From: Delphinus delphis
Lineage: Eukaryota; Chordata; Mammalia; Artiodactyla; Delphinidae
Length of the DNA: 64,000 nucleotides
Direction of reading: 5' to 3'
NCBI RefSeq assembly: GCF_949987515.2
Contig: NC_082699.1
Span: 79,527,458-79,591,457, forward strand
Shown piece after piece: positions 42,767-53,235 of the stretch. The notes below the pieces were generated by a model. That model searched no databases and was not told where the DNA came from. It saw only the letters and a program-made list of their open reading frames with translations. Position 1 is the first letter of the stretch. Every line of letters begins with the position of its first letter. The position numbers were made by a program, and so were the translations under genes.

Positions 42767-44251
42767 ATGGAGGTCGCTGCCCCTGCGCCTGGCGGGGGCC
42801 CTGAACCCAGATTAGGGGGGCTGTTGGGAAACCTGGACGGGCAGAGCCTGCGGAGCTGCCCCTCCCAGGAGGGAGGTTTCAAGCAGGTGACAGTTACCCA
42901 CTGGAAGATCCAAACAGGAGAGGCAGCGCAGGTGGGCAGTAAGTCAGGAGGAAGCCCCGTCCTGAGCTCAAACCTCCTCCTGCTTCAGAGAGAGCTGATC
43001 GAAGGGGAGGCCCACCAGCGCGAGGCTTGCGGAAGCTTCCCATTTAATTCGGACCTGGTCAGACATCAGGTTTCTCAGGCTGGGGAGAAGTCTCACAGAC
43101 GTGACGAGTGTGGGAGGGGCTTCGGCCAGAGCTCCCACCTCGTGGAGCATCCGCGCGCTCACGGCGGAGACAGACTCTACGTGTGTAACGCGTGTGGGAA
43201 AGACTTCGTTCTCTACGCGGATCTTGTGGAGCATCAGAAAGCGCACGCGGGAGAAAGGCCCTTCAAGTGCGCTCAGTGTGGGAAGGCGTTCTGTCACAGC
43301 TCAGACCTGATCCGCCACCAGCGCGTGCACACCCGGGAGCGACCTTTCGAGTGCAAGGAATGCGGGAAAGGCTTCAGTCAGAGCTCGCTGCTCATCCGGC
43401 ACCAGAGGATCCACACTGGGGAGAGGCCCTACGAGTGCAACGAGTGCGGCAAGGCCTTCATCCGGAGCTCCAGCCTCATCCGGCATTACCAGGTCCACAC
43501 GGAGGTGAGGCAGTACGAGTGTGAGGAGTGCAGGAAGGCCTTCCGCCACCGCTCGGACCTCATCGAGCACCAGAGGATCCACACCGGGGAGAGGCCCTAC
43601 GAGTGCAACGAGTGCGGCAAGGCCTTCATCCGGAGCTCGAAGCTCATCCAGCACCAGAGGATCCACACTGGAGAGAGGCCTTACGTGTGCAACGAGTGCG
43701 GGAAGCGTTTCAGCCAGACGTCGAACTTCACTCAGCATCAGAGGATCCACACTGGAGAGAAGCTCTACGAATGTAACGAGTGCGGGAAAGCGTTCTTTCT
43801 GAGTTCGTACCTTATTCGACACCAGAAGATCCACACTGGAGAGAGGGTGTATGAGTGTAAGGAATGTGGGAAAGCTTTTCTCCAGAAAGCCCATCTCACT
43901 GAGCATCAGAAGATCCACACTGGGGACAGGCCCTTTGCGTGTAAGGACTGTGGGAAAGCCTTCATTCAGAGCTCCAAGCTCCTCCTACACCAGGTGATTC
44001 ACACTGGAGAGAAGCCCTATGTATGTAGTTACTGTGGGAAAGGCTTTATTCAGAGGTCAAACTTCCTTCAGCACCAGAAAATTCATGCTGAAGACAAACT
44101 CTATGAATGTAGTCAGTATAGGACAGAGTTCACCTCAACTCCAAACTTTAAAGGCAGCCAAGAGGTTCACCAAGAGGGACTCCCCTTGAGTCAGACCCCC
44201 ATACATTTGGGTGAGAAGTATGTAGGTCAGGGGGAGCACACAGACTTGTAA
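42767..44251 (+). CDS. ZNF623: ZNF623, Krueppel-type C2H2 zinc-finger protein
   Basis: Single coding exon of 494 aa, from ATG at 42767 (G at -3, G at +4). An in-frame TGA at 42713-42715 rules out a longer N-terminus within this exon, so it matches the shorter human form. After a 120-residue head without KRAB or SCAN (it contains [12 protein letters not shown], conserved in human) come eleven intact C2H2 fingers with TGERPY-type linkers, from [10 protein letters not shown] (about residue 143) to [10 protein letters not shown]. Two finger-like units in front have lost ligands: the first cysteine is Arg in both (HQREACGSF and [10 protein letters not shown]), and the first unit's last histidine is Gln. 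A final unit (CSQYRTEF) lacks its second cysteine, as in human. The family is nuclear and presumed to bind DNA; targets are unknown to me. No frame break. Confidence 0.95.
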   Translation: MEVAAPAPGGGPEPRLGGLLGNLDGQSLRSCPSQEGGFKQVTVTHWKIQTGEAAQVGSKSGGSPVLSSNLLLLQRELIEGEAHQREACGSFPFNSDLVRHQVSQAGEKSHRRDECGRGFGQSSHLVEHPRAHGGDRLYVCNACGKDFVLYADLVEHQKAHAGERPFKCAQCGKAFCHSSDLIRHQRVHTRERPFECKECGKGFSQSSLLIRHQRIHTGERPYECNECGKAFIRSSSLIRHYQVHTEVRQYECEECRKAFRHRSDLIEHQRIHTGERPYECNECGKAFIRSSKLIQHQRIHTGERPYVCNECGKRFSQTSNFTQHQRIHTGEKLYECNECGKAFFLSSYLIRHQKIHTGERVYECKECGKAFLQKAHLTEHQKIHTGDRPFACKDCGKAFIQSSKLLLHQVIHTGEKPYVCSYCGKGFIQRSNFLQHQKIHAEDKLYECSQYRTEFTSTPNFKGSQEVHQEGLPLSQTPIHLGEKYVGQGEHTDL

Positions 44252-44613
44252 CTATTCTCCAACTCACTGAGTGATAGTCGAAGCGAGTGGTGTGAGCCCT
44301 AAGTCATGCGGCTTTGGACGTGTCACCATTTCCCAGAGTCACCGGCAGGGCTGCCTCTGGAGTGGGCTGCCACCTCCCACTTGGCTGCCCAGCCGGCCCG
44401 CTGTCTTCCTCCTCCGTTGGGAGCACGTGCCCGCGGGAGAGCCACGTGACTGGACAGCTGACTTGGAGCTGGACCAGCCTGGGGGGAGGAGCTCGGCCTC
44501 GGGAGAAGGTTCTTCTGTTTCATTGCACAATTACAATTCACCCCAGAGTTAAATCCCTTCTAAAGTAGAATTATGTACCTAATCGTATCACTTTAAAAGA
44601 GTATTCCTTAGCA
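44252..44613 (+). other. ZNF623: Start of the ZNF623 3' untranslated region
   Basis: No coding sequence. The end of the ZNF623 transcript is not clear: the first AATAAA hexamers downstream lie inside repeats (about 46.76 and 47.74 kb). Confidence 0.4.
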
Positions 44614-44614
44614 T

Positions 44615-44837
44615 TTTTTTCTTTTTTTCTTTTTTTTTTTTTTGCGGTATGCGGGCCTCTCACTGTTGTGACCTCTCCCTGTTGCGGAGCACAGGCTCCG
44701 GACACGCAGGCTCGGTGGCCATGGCTCACGGGCCCAGCCGCACGGTGGCATATGGGATCCTCCCGGACCGGGGCACGAGGCCGCGTCCCCTGCATCGGCA
44801 GGCGGACTCTCAACCACTGCGCCACCAGGGAAGCCCC
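44615..44837 (-). mobile_element. CHR-type SINE, short form, with target-site duplication
   Basis: Minus orientation, interrupted poly-T then GCGGTATGCGGGCCTCTCAC through CCACCAGGGAAGCCCC. A 10-bp repeat TCCTTAGCAT flanks it (44605-44614 and 44838-44847). Confidence 0.92.
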
Positions 44838-44899
44838 TCCTTAGCATATTTTGATCTGTCAGAAAGGCAAGTTGGAGAAACATCCTTTCTTATCTAAAA

Positions 44900-45320
44900 C
44901 CACAAATTGGTTCCCTGTCGTCCTTAGGATAAGTTCCAATCTCCCCATCCTGCATCCGAAGGCCTTTTGCTTCCTGGGGCCTCTTCTCCCGCCGGTTAAC
45001 TCCCTGCTGCACCGTTGGCACTGCGGCAGCACTAACTGCTGGACGTCCCCACTTACCCAGGCCGCTCCTGCCTCCTTGCCTCTGTCCTGGTTGGAATGCC
45101 CCCTCTCCTCACCCGGCTGACTCGGCTCAGCCCGCTACCCCTCTGCTTCCGTTCCTCGGTGGTCCTTCACCTCTGTTGCTGCGCTTACTCTGATACGTCA
45201 AAATCGTGTTTCAGATCCTCTCTCTTTCCTTGTTACAGTGTTAACTCGTGGAGCACAGTGAGTGTATCTGATAGATTTATGTGTCCCTGGCGTCTAGAGC
45301 AAGGCAGTGCAAAGCACACC
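44900..45320 (+). mobile_element. L2 LINE 3' portion
   Basis: Follows the L2 3' order in plus orientation: 'cgtccttaggataagttcc', 'ggaatgccccctctcctcac', 'cggctgactcggctcag', 'ccttcacctctgttgctg', 'ttaactcgtggagcacag'. Heavily diverged. Confidence 0.7.
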
Positions 45321-46334
45321 CCCGTCCTTGTGTACTTGGCTTGTCCTCTCTATACTGCTCTTTAAAATATGTTTTAGGATGCTCTTTTTGCTGTTGCTGT
45401 TTTGTGTAATCTGCTGGTCTGTCGGAAATACCTCCTCTCGGCCCTGCTGGCGTCTTCGGCTCATACTGCGTTCAGCACTTGCAGGCAGGAGCCAGAGTGA
45501 GATGGTGCCCCTTGTGTTTTTGCCTTCACGGCTTGTCCATGACTGTCCACTTGCTCTGGGGGAGGCTTGTCCTCAGTCAGTCATCCGTGTATCTTTCTGA
45601 TTCATTCAAAGGGCACACAGTCCCGGTGCACTACATGACTTTTCCCGTCTCAGCCATTCCATGATTGAGCCAACGTCTTCCCCTTTCCCTGCTCTCTGAC
45701 TCACTTTGTCATTGATTTGAAAATGTAATTATCTAAAAGGACCAGTGCTAAATACTGGGAAACCGAGAAGAATGAGACACTATCTGTCCTGAAGTCGTCC
45801 AGTGTCTGATGGGGGAGGCAGGAAGGTCACGGTATGCTGAGTTAAGTGTTGAAAGAGAAGTGTGTTCCCAGTTGTGCAGGAGCATAGGTAAGGAGGTGAC
45901 TAATTTGGCATGGGGCAACTGGGACGGCTTCACAGAGGAGGTGACAGCAAACTGGTCCACAGAGATAAGTAGACATTTTGTCAGCTAGAGCAGAGGATGA
46001 TCTGGGAGGGAATCTGGGGAAACGGCAGGACTGGTGGATCCCTCTCTGGGTACGGCTGTTCGAAAGCAGGCCAGTTTTATTACACAGCAGAACTGTTAGT
46101 TGTTCCCTCTGAATTGCTTTTATCTGAACATTAACAAAACCAGTTTTGAAATGCTGTGATAATGGATTGCCCATGAGGGTATATCTTGAGTTCTTAAACT
46201 CCAGCAACCCTAGAAGCCTTGAGGGGGTAAATAATTCAAAAAGAGCATACAGTGCTCCATCTTTTGGAAAACTCACCATGACTGGAGAGGTTTCAAATGG
46301 TATAGAAGCAGATATTACCAGCCCATTTTAACCA
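45321..46334. other. Intergenic sequence, partly old repeat
   Basis: About 45740-45975 resembles a common old mammalian repeat ('gactggacaactgg..gcttcacagaggaggtgac' pattern). The rest is not recognised. Confidence 0.35.
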
Positions 46335-47184
46335 ACTTTGTTTGGTTGAGGTCCAGTTGCCATACAGTAAAACACCTATTTTAAGTGTACAGAATTCTGA
46401 CAAATCCATACGCCTGTGTAACCATCATCATGATCAAGGATAACATTTCTGTCACCCCAAAATGTTCCCTTTTGTCCTTTCCCAGTTAATCCCACCTCAG
46501 GCCCAAGTAACCACTTCCTGTTAGTGTGGATTCGTTATGCCTGGTCCAGGACTTCATGTAAATGGATTCATATGGCATGTAATCCTGTGTAATCCAAACG
46601 TCTTTCACTTCGGCATGTTTTAAAGACTCAGCTGGGTAGTTCTGTGTTTCCATAGCTCTTTCTCTTTGTGAGTAGTGTTCCATTGTATGCGTAAGCATCA
46701 TTTATTATTCATTCATCTGTTGATGGAAATTTGGGTTTCCAGCTTTGGCTGTTATGAATAAAACTGCTATGAGCATTTCCGTAAAAGTATGTATTTGGAC
46801 GTGCCTCTTTATTTCACTTGGGTAAATGCCTAGGAATTTAATTGCTGGATTAAAAGATACGTGAATCTTCACTTCATGAGAAATTGCCGAAAAGTTCTTC
46901 ATCGTGATTGTAGACTTTTACACTCCTGCCCTGCCAGGGTTCCACTGGTCCACATCCTTACCGACATGTGGTGTTGTCACGGTTCCAAACCCTCATCCGC
47001 TCCAGTGGCACAGAGCGATGCCTCTTTATGCTTCTAATTTATATTCGCCTGCTGAATGATGATGCTGAGCGTCTGTATCATTTTTTGTGATGTGTCTGTT
47101 CACATCTTTTGCCCATTTTAAAATTGGGTGGTTTGTCTTATTTGCTTATGAGAGTCTTTTTTATATTCTAGGTCAAAGTCTCTT
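46335..47184 (-). mobile_element. L1 3' region, antisense, old
   Basis: Markers: 'gttgccatacagtaaaacac', 'aaccatcatcatgatcaagg', 'ccattgtatgcgtaagcat', 'ctgttatgaataaaactgct'. Broken by many indels. Confidence 0.8.
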
Positions 47185-47202
47185 CCCAAACATGTATTTA
47201 TT

Positions 47203-47320
47203 TATTTAGCTATGGCCGCACCACACAGCTTGTGGGATCTTAGTTCCCCGACCAGGGATTGAACCCGGGCCCTCAGCAGTGAAAGCGCTGAGTCCTAACC
47301 ACTGGACCGCCAGGGAATTC
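47203..47320 (-). mobile_element. Old tRNA-derived SINE inside L1
   Basis: Minus orientation, TATTTAGCTATGGCCGCACC to GGACCGCCAGGGAATTCC. Flanks CCCAAACATGTATTTATT (47185-47202) and CCCAAACATATATTTATT (about 47322-47339) form an 18-bp duplication with one mismatch. Confidence 0.85.
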
Positions 47321-47355
47321 CCCCAAACATATATTTATTATGAATACTTCCTTTT

Positions 47356-47563
47356 TTTTTTTTTTTTTTTTTTTGCGGTACGCGGGCCTCTCACCGTCGT
47401 GGCCTCTCCCGTTGCGGAGCACAGGCTCCGGACGCGCAGCAGCGGCCATGGCTCACAAGCCCAGCCACTCCGCGGCATGTGGGATCTTCCCAGACCGGGG
47501 CACGACCCGTGTCCCCTGCATCGGCAGGCAGACTCTCAACCACTGTGCCACCAGAGAAGCCCA
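47356..47563 (-). mobile_element. CHR-type SINE, short form, next to an older SINE
   Basis: Minus orientation, poly-T then GCGGTACGCGGGCCTCTCAC through CCACCAGAGAAGCCC, with a 13-bp duplication AATACTTCCTTTT (47343-47355 and 47566-47578). It inserted within 20 bases of the older SINE's duplicated target. Confidence 0.92.
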
Positions 47564-47578
47564 TAAATACTTCCTTTT

Positions 47579-48440
47579 AGTCTTGGGCTTACCTATTTTT
47601 TTTTTTTTTGACTTAAGAGACTTAAAATGATTTGGAGTGATTTATAGCATATAAAGTGGTATTTAGTCTTTAGTGGAGAAAGTTGCTAGTCACCTGTAAG
47701 AAAAAGAAGCATTGTGGGCATTCCTAAGACAAATGAAATAAAATCTCATCAATTTGGGCTATAACCAGGCTTCTCACCAATAACTGTATTAATTTTTCCA
47801 GTATTCAGACATACCCTAAAATATAAAAGAGGATGTCTGCTTCTAAATCACATCCAGTGTGAACTTGCATAAATGCAAAGCATAAATAGAGTTCTTATAA
47901 CTCCACAGGCACCTGAAAGTTTGAACCACCCTTTGTGCTCACTTCATATTACATGAAGAATAATGGAAATACAGGGAACACTTCAAATATAAATATTTTA
48001 CAAATCCTTACTATGTGGTCGTCTTATTCTTGTAATACTCCACTCTGGTGGCCTTTGTTTTTGCTTGTAAAATTAAGTTTAAGTAGCACATTAACCTTTC
48101 CCCTCAAATATGCCTTTTGATGTTCATTAGTACACCAAAAAGAAAGAAATTAACAACCAAATAACAGATTAAGATGCTGCAAGGGAAGAGATAAATGAGT
48201 TACAATTCCTTAGGTGTAAAAATATGTTGTTTCAAATTCAGAATAATTTAATAACTTTGTTATTTCATATGTGTCTGGAAATGGGACAGATACATGTCCT
48301 GATCCTGTCACATGAGGTAGCGTTCCAGCCAGCATTCGGTACAACGTTCCAAGATAGGGTTAAAGTGACATTCCTGTTTCCCTTGAGACCATTTCCGTCG
48401 TCAAAGAAAAAATATTTTTTTTCATATCTTTCAAAAACGT
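47579..48440. other. AT-rich intergenic sequence
   Basis: No gene or named repeat recognised. ORFs here are short and AT-driven. Confidence 0.3.
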
Positions 48441-48545
48441 GACGTCTTTACGTTTTTCAGCGTGATGCGCGAGACTTGCTCTGGTCTTTGAAGGCGGCGG
48501 CGATGAAGCAGCCGAAGGCCGGCAGCGAGTTCCTGGCTTACCTTT
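48441..48545 (+). other. Small GC-rich patch with a CRE-like site in AT-rich DNA
   Basis: Contains GTGACGTCTT (about 48439-48448), then CGTGATGCGCGAGACTTGCT and GGCGGCGGCGATGAAGCAGC, abruptly different from both flanks. It looks like a short 5' UTR with a start codon (MKQPKAGSEF), but the frame leads into AT-rich DNA and I recognise no gene. It may be an orphan first exon or a fragment of a processed pseudogene. Confidence 0.3.
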
Positions 48546-48619
48546 TAATTTTCTTAATGATGTCTTTTGAAGATCAGATTAAAATTTTTTTGATTAAGTC
48601 TAATTTACCAAAAATTTTT

Positions 48620-49662
48620 ATATTTTACGCTTTTTGATTTCCGTCTTGGTTTTTTTTTTATTTTTATTTATTTTTTATTTTTTTTCCGTCTTGGTTTTTT
48701 AAAAGCCTTTTCCAGTTGTCATTGCCAGTGTGTAGAAATACATTTGATTTTTGTTAATTGACCTTGTATCCAGCAACCTAGATGAATTCACTTATTGGTT
48801 CCAGTAGCTTTTTTCTAGATTCTTCAGCATTTTCTATGTAGATAATCAAAGAATTTTACTTCTGCCTTTCTAGTTTGTATAGACTTTGCTCCTTTTTCTT
48901 GCTTTATTGCTGGGCATCTTATACAATTTTCTTTAGAAGTGAGAGGACGTCTTGTCTTCTTTTGATATCATGGTAGCATTGCTCTCAAAGAGTTGTGAAT
49001 TAGTCTCCCCACATCTATTTTCTGAAGTTGTTTGTGTAACGACATTATTTCTTCCTTAGACCTTTGATACATTTCACCAGTGAAACCCTGGGGAGTTCTT
49101 TGTGGGAAAATTACAACTTCAATTTCTGTAATAGATAAAGCACTACTCAGATTTTTCTATTTCTTCTTGTGCCAATTTGGTAACTTGTATCTTTCAAGGA
49201 ATTACTTATTTCATCTAATATAACTGAGGCGTTGGCATAGGTTGTTGAAACATTTCATTGCTTTTGTGCACTGTACTTTACATTCTATCTTAATGAGTTA
49301 TATTTAAAATATCTCCGCTTTTCTTCCTGGTATTGGTGGTTTGTGTCTTCCTTCTGCTTTTCTGATCAGTCTAGCTACAGATTTACCAAGGTTATTAGTC
49401 CTTTCAAAGGAGCAGCTTTCGTTTTCCTTGATTTTCTCTATAGTTTGTTTTCTATTTCACTGAAATAGAACCATTTTATTTCTTTCCTTCTACTTTGAGC
49501 TAGATTCCCTTCCCTTTTCTAGTTTATTAAAGTGGAAGTTTGGTTCTTAGTTTTAGACCTTACTTCTTTTCTGATGTAAACATTTAAAGCCAGTAATTTT
49601 CCTCTAAACATTGCTTTAGCTGCATTCCACAGACTGACGTATTGTGTTTTCATTATTATTCC
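48620..49662 (-). mobile_element. L1 ORF2 region, antisense
   Basis: Reverse complement of L1 ORF2: 'gaccttgtatccagcaacct', 'gttccagtagcttttttcta' and 'tgcattccacagactgacg'. It stops abruptly at the GC-rich island. Confidence 0.8.
48638..48700 (-). mobile_element. Tail-only retroelement insertion with duplicated target
   Basis: The 18-bp sequence TTTCCGTCTTGGTTTTTT occurs at 48638-48655 and again at 48683-48700. Only 27 A/T bases lie between, so a retroelement tail appears to have inserted with almost no body. Confidence 0.6.
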
Positions 49663-50290
49663 TGCGGCCCGGGAGTGGCCCCGTCGCCCTCCACCACCGA
49701 GACGAACTCCTAGAGGGGCGGAAGCCCAGCTTCCGGCGGCTGGAGAAGCACTTCCGCTGGGAAGTTTCCTTCTCGCTCGCGCGCCGCGGCTCTTCCAGAT
49801 CCCGTCCTCGCGGAGGTCTGGTTAGGCTTACCTATAGGGGCCCACCTGTCGGTCAGCGTGCGCGCGCCCGCCCGCCTCAGGTCCCTCCCGGCGCGTCCTC
49901 CGCCTCGGGCCCGTTTCCTCTTCCAGCTGCGCCCTCCCCGGGCGGCCCCGTCCGTGGTCGTGGGCGCCCTCCACGTTTGCGAGTCCAGCCTGGACCGCTC
50001 CGGTGGGAGCCAGACACTGTGCCCAGCTGCCGGCTTAGTATGAAAAACACCCCGCTCGGGGCTCCTCCGCAGGTGGGAGCCGCATCCTCTAGCCCCAGAC
50101 CATCACGCAAAGTGACTGGCGTTCTAGCTCCGTGGTGACCTTGAGTCTTTCCCGCCTGTCTCCGTTCCCACCCTCCACGTCTACCTCCCGGCCCCTTTCA
50201 TCTCTCCCCTCGACCTCCTAAGTGGTCGGTGGTCGTCTCCCTGTCTCCCCGACCCGGTCTTGTCCTGCCGCCTTCTGATTGGCTCACCGC
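49663..50290. promoter_or_regulatory. CpG island, candidate ZNF707 promoter
   Basis: Dense CpG begins immediately after the antisense L1. A plus-strand donor, CCGCAG|GTGGGA, lies near 50071. Position and gene order make it the likely old start of ZNF707. No conserved coding exon is visible in it. Confidence 0.5.
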
Positions 50291-51193
50291 AGTGTGTGTG
50301 TGTGGGGGTCTTTCTGAAGTGCACGGATCACAGAGGTGTGGTATTAGACGGTCCCTGCCCTTTCATGTATAGCCATGGCCCAGGATGCCTTGGGTACTCC
50401 AGCCCTTGCCCACTTCTCTGGCCGTATTGAAACGTTATACAAGCCCCTGTGTCCTTCTCTTTTGAAGTAAAAGGCTGGCTCAAGAGTTAATGATTGGGAA
50501 ATGTGAAGATGTAGAAACAAAGAATAGCTGTTGGGCTGGGGCGCTGGTGACAATTTAGACTATAAATCTGCCACATAGCAGAATCACCGAACTCCCAGTT
50601 CCCTGAAAGATAGCGATAAAGGCCTGACACGCGTTCCTAAGTTGTATTTCCAGGAAGCCAACCCACCAGATGAAAACTGCTGATTGCAAGAACAGACCGT
50701 AGACTGCTTGAAACCAGAAGGTTGATGATGCTTGAAACTTCACCTTGATGCCAACCAATCCAAGAATTATGCACGAGCTGATCACACACCCTGCAGCCCC
50801 TCTCTCACACTGCTCTTAAGACCCCTTCCCTGAGAACCATCAGAGAGTTCAGGTCTTTTGAGCATGAGCTGCCCATTCTCATTGCTTGGTGCCTGCAGTA
50901 AGTGCTGTACTTTCCTTCCCCACAGCCCAGTGTCAGTAGATTGGCTTTACTGTGCACAGGCGAACAGACCCAAGTCTGGTTCGGTAGCAGTATCTCATAG
51001 AGTTCTCCCCCTTACTGTCTGCTTTCCAGCCGGCCAACTCCAGCCCATTTATATAGTCCATAGTGGATGCCCAGTGCAGGGAGCTCTTCTTATTTATCGC
51101 TGTGATCATTATTAGTGGGTGGAGGAGCTCAGGCTCTCATGCTAAGCACTGCCCATGACACCTGTGCCCAGTGCACCTGTTCATGTGTTTATA
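50291..51193. other. Probable former ZNF707 intron
   Basis: A GT repeat lies at about 50292-50305. No exon or named repeat recognised. Confidence 0.3.
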
Positions 51194-51206
51194 GGCCATG
51201 TATATC

Positions 51207-51403
51207 TTTTTTTTTTTTTTTCTTTTTGCGGTACGCGGGCCTCTCCCGTTGCGGAGCACAGGCTCCGGACGCGCAGGCTCAGCGGCCATGGCTCACGGGC
51301 CCAGCCGCTCCGCGGCATGTGGAATCTTCCCGGACCAGGGCACGAACCCGTCTCTCCTGCATCGGCAGGCGGACTCTCAACCACTGCACCACCAGGCAAG
51401 CCC
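51207..51403 (-). mobile_element. CHR-type SINE, short form, perfect 17-bp duplication
   Basis: Minus orientation, poly-T then GCGGTACGCGGGCCTCTCCC through CCACCAGGCAAGCCC. Perfect flanking repeat GGCCATGTATATCTTTT (51194-51210 and 51404-51420). Relative to the other copies, about 15 bases ('actgttgtggcctct') are missing from the body. Confidence 0.95.
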
Positions 51404-51420
51404 GGCCATGTATATCTTTT

Positions 51421-52310
51421 GGTGGAAGAGTCCAAATATTCTTTCCTATTTTGAGTTTCATTTTTCTTTTTCTTACTGGTTTGTGAGAGTTCTAGTTCTG
51501 GATACGAGTCTTTTGTCAGATATATATATATTGGAAATATTTTCTCCCAGTCCGTGGCTTGCCTTTTTATTTCTTAACTGTCTTTTGATAAGCAGAGACT
51601 TTTAATTTTGAAAAAGTCCAATTTATGAATTAAAAAATTTTAAGGTGAGTGCTTTTGGGGTCCCACCAATGAAATCTCTGCTACCCCAAGGTTATGAAAA
51701 TATTCTTCAATTTTTTTCTTCTAGAAACTTTATAGTTTCAGCGTTCACATTTAGGCCCAAGATCGACCTTGAATTAGTTTGGGGTATGGTGTTAGGGAGG
51801 GTGTGTTAAGGTTAATTTTCCCCCTTATTGTTCTGGCACCATTAATTGAAAAAAAATAACAACTTTTACCCTTTGAATTACTGATGCCCTTGTCGTAAAA
51901 CACCTAACTGTGTGTGTGGGCCTGTCTCTGCAGTCTCTGCTGCTCCATTGATCTATATCTATGCTTTTGCCAGTACCACACTGCCTTAATTACTGTAGTT
52001 AGTCTTAGAATCAAGGAGTGTGAGTCTTCCAACTTTGTTCTTCAAGGTGGGTGATTTGAGGTCATTTGCTTTTCCATATAACTTTTATTATCACCCTGTC
52101 TGTTTCTACAAACAAAACCCCAAAACAACTGCTGTGATTTTGCTTGGAGTGGTGTTGAATTTCTAGATCAGTTTAGGGAGAATTGACAACTTAATACCCA
52201 TAAACAGGGGATATCGCTCAATTTATTTCCAACTTAATCTGCTCAGCATTGTTTTGTAATTCTGAGAGTAGAAGACTTGTACATCCTTTGTTAAATATAT
52301 TCCTAGGTCG
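51421..52310 (-). mobile_element. L1, antisense, old
   Basis: Markers: 'ttggaaatattttctcccag', 'gccttttttatttcttaact'-type order, 'gaccttgaattagtttgggg', 'ccacactgccttaattactg'. Confidence 0.8.
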
Positions 52311-52314
52311 GATG

Positions 52315-52850
52315 TGTGGTTTTTTCCCACACCACCAAGCAGCTAACTGAATTATGACCGTCTCTACCTGGAGGTAATATCAGATCCCACAAGTTAAGGG
52401 CTCAGTCCAACAGGACTGCCCCTCTCCCCACACTTCAGACACCAGTCTCAAGTCCAGGCTGCCACCAGTGATTCTGACTGACTGGCTATAGATCTGCAGG
52501 TTCCCACAGCCTCTGCCTTGGGTTTGACCTGTTTGCTAGAGCAGTTCACAGAACTCAGAGAAACATTTTACTTACTGGATCACTGGTTCATGATAAAAGA
52601 ATAAGGCTCAGGAACAGCAGGGGGAAGTTGCTTAGGAAAAGTATGGGGAAAGGGCCCGGAGCTTCCAAGGCCTCTCTAAACACTGCTCTCTTCTCACATC
52701 TCCACGTGTTCACCAACCTGGAAGCTCTCTGAATCTTTCCAGCCCTGGAGTCCCTCACTCCCGGGAATGGAGAGCAAACCAACCTTGTGTTTTGGGCATA
52801 AACTTGGTCATGACACAGAGCTCTTTCAGTAAATTGCTGTACTGGGCTTC
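52315..52850. mobile_element. LTR-like insertion splitting the L1
   Basis: Sequence unlike L1 ('gttcacagaactcagagaaa', 'aggctcaggaacagcag', 'cacgtgttcaccaacctgga') lies between two stretches of antisense L1. The wording resembles an old ERVL/MaLR-type LTR, whose name I cannot give. Confidence 0.45.
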
Positions 52851-52854
52851 CTAA

Positions 52855-53235
52855 TGTTTTGTTAAGCATTTCTGTGTCTGCTTATGAGAGACACTGGCCT
52901 GTAAGCTTCTTGTCTTATGATGTCTTTCTCAGGTTTTTGTGTCGAGGCTTTGCTGGCTTCATGACACAGGCTGGAAAAGGTTTGCTCTTTGTCATTCTAC
53001 AGACTTCTGAGGTTGGTATAGGCTTCTTTAAGGATTTGGTAGGGTTGACCAGTGAATCAGCTGGGTCTGGTGTTTTCTCTGTGACAGGGGTTTTTTCTGT
53101 TTTTTGTAAGTTTCATAACTTTGTGTTTATAAGGGAATTTGTCCATTTCATCTCAGTTGCAGAACTTGTTGGCATAGAGTTGGTCATAGCGGAAGTAACG
53201 GTACTTTTCACATCTGTAGGATCTATAGTGTGACC
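52855..53235 (-). mobile_element. L1 ORF2, antisense, continuation
   Basis: Reverse complement of the L1 reverse-transcriptase region: 'gagacactggcctgtaagct', 'gctggcttcatgacacagg', 'gaacttgttggcatagagtt'. Confidence 0.75.
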
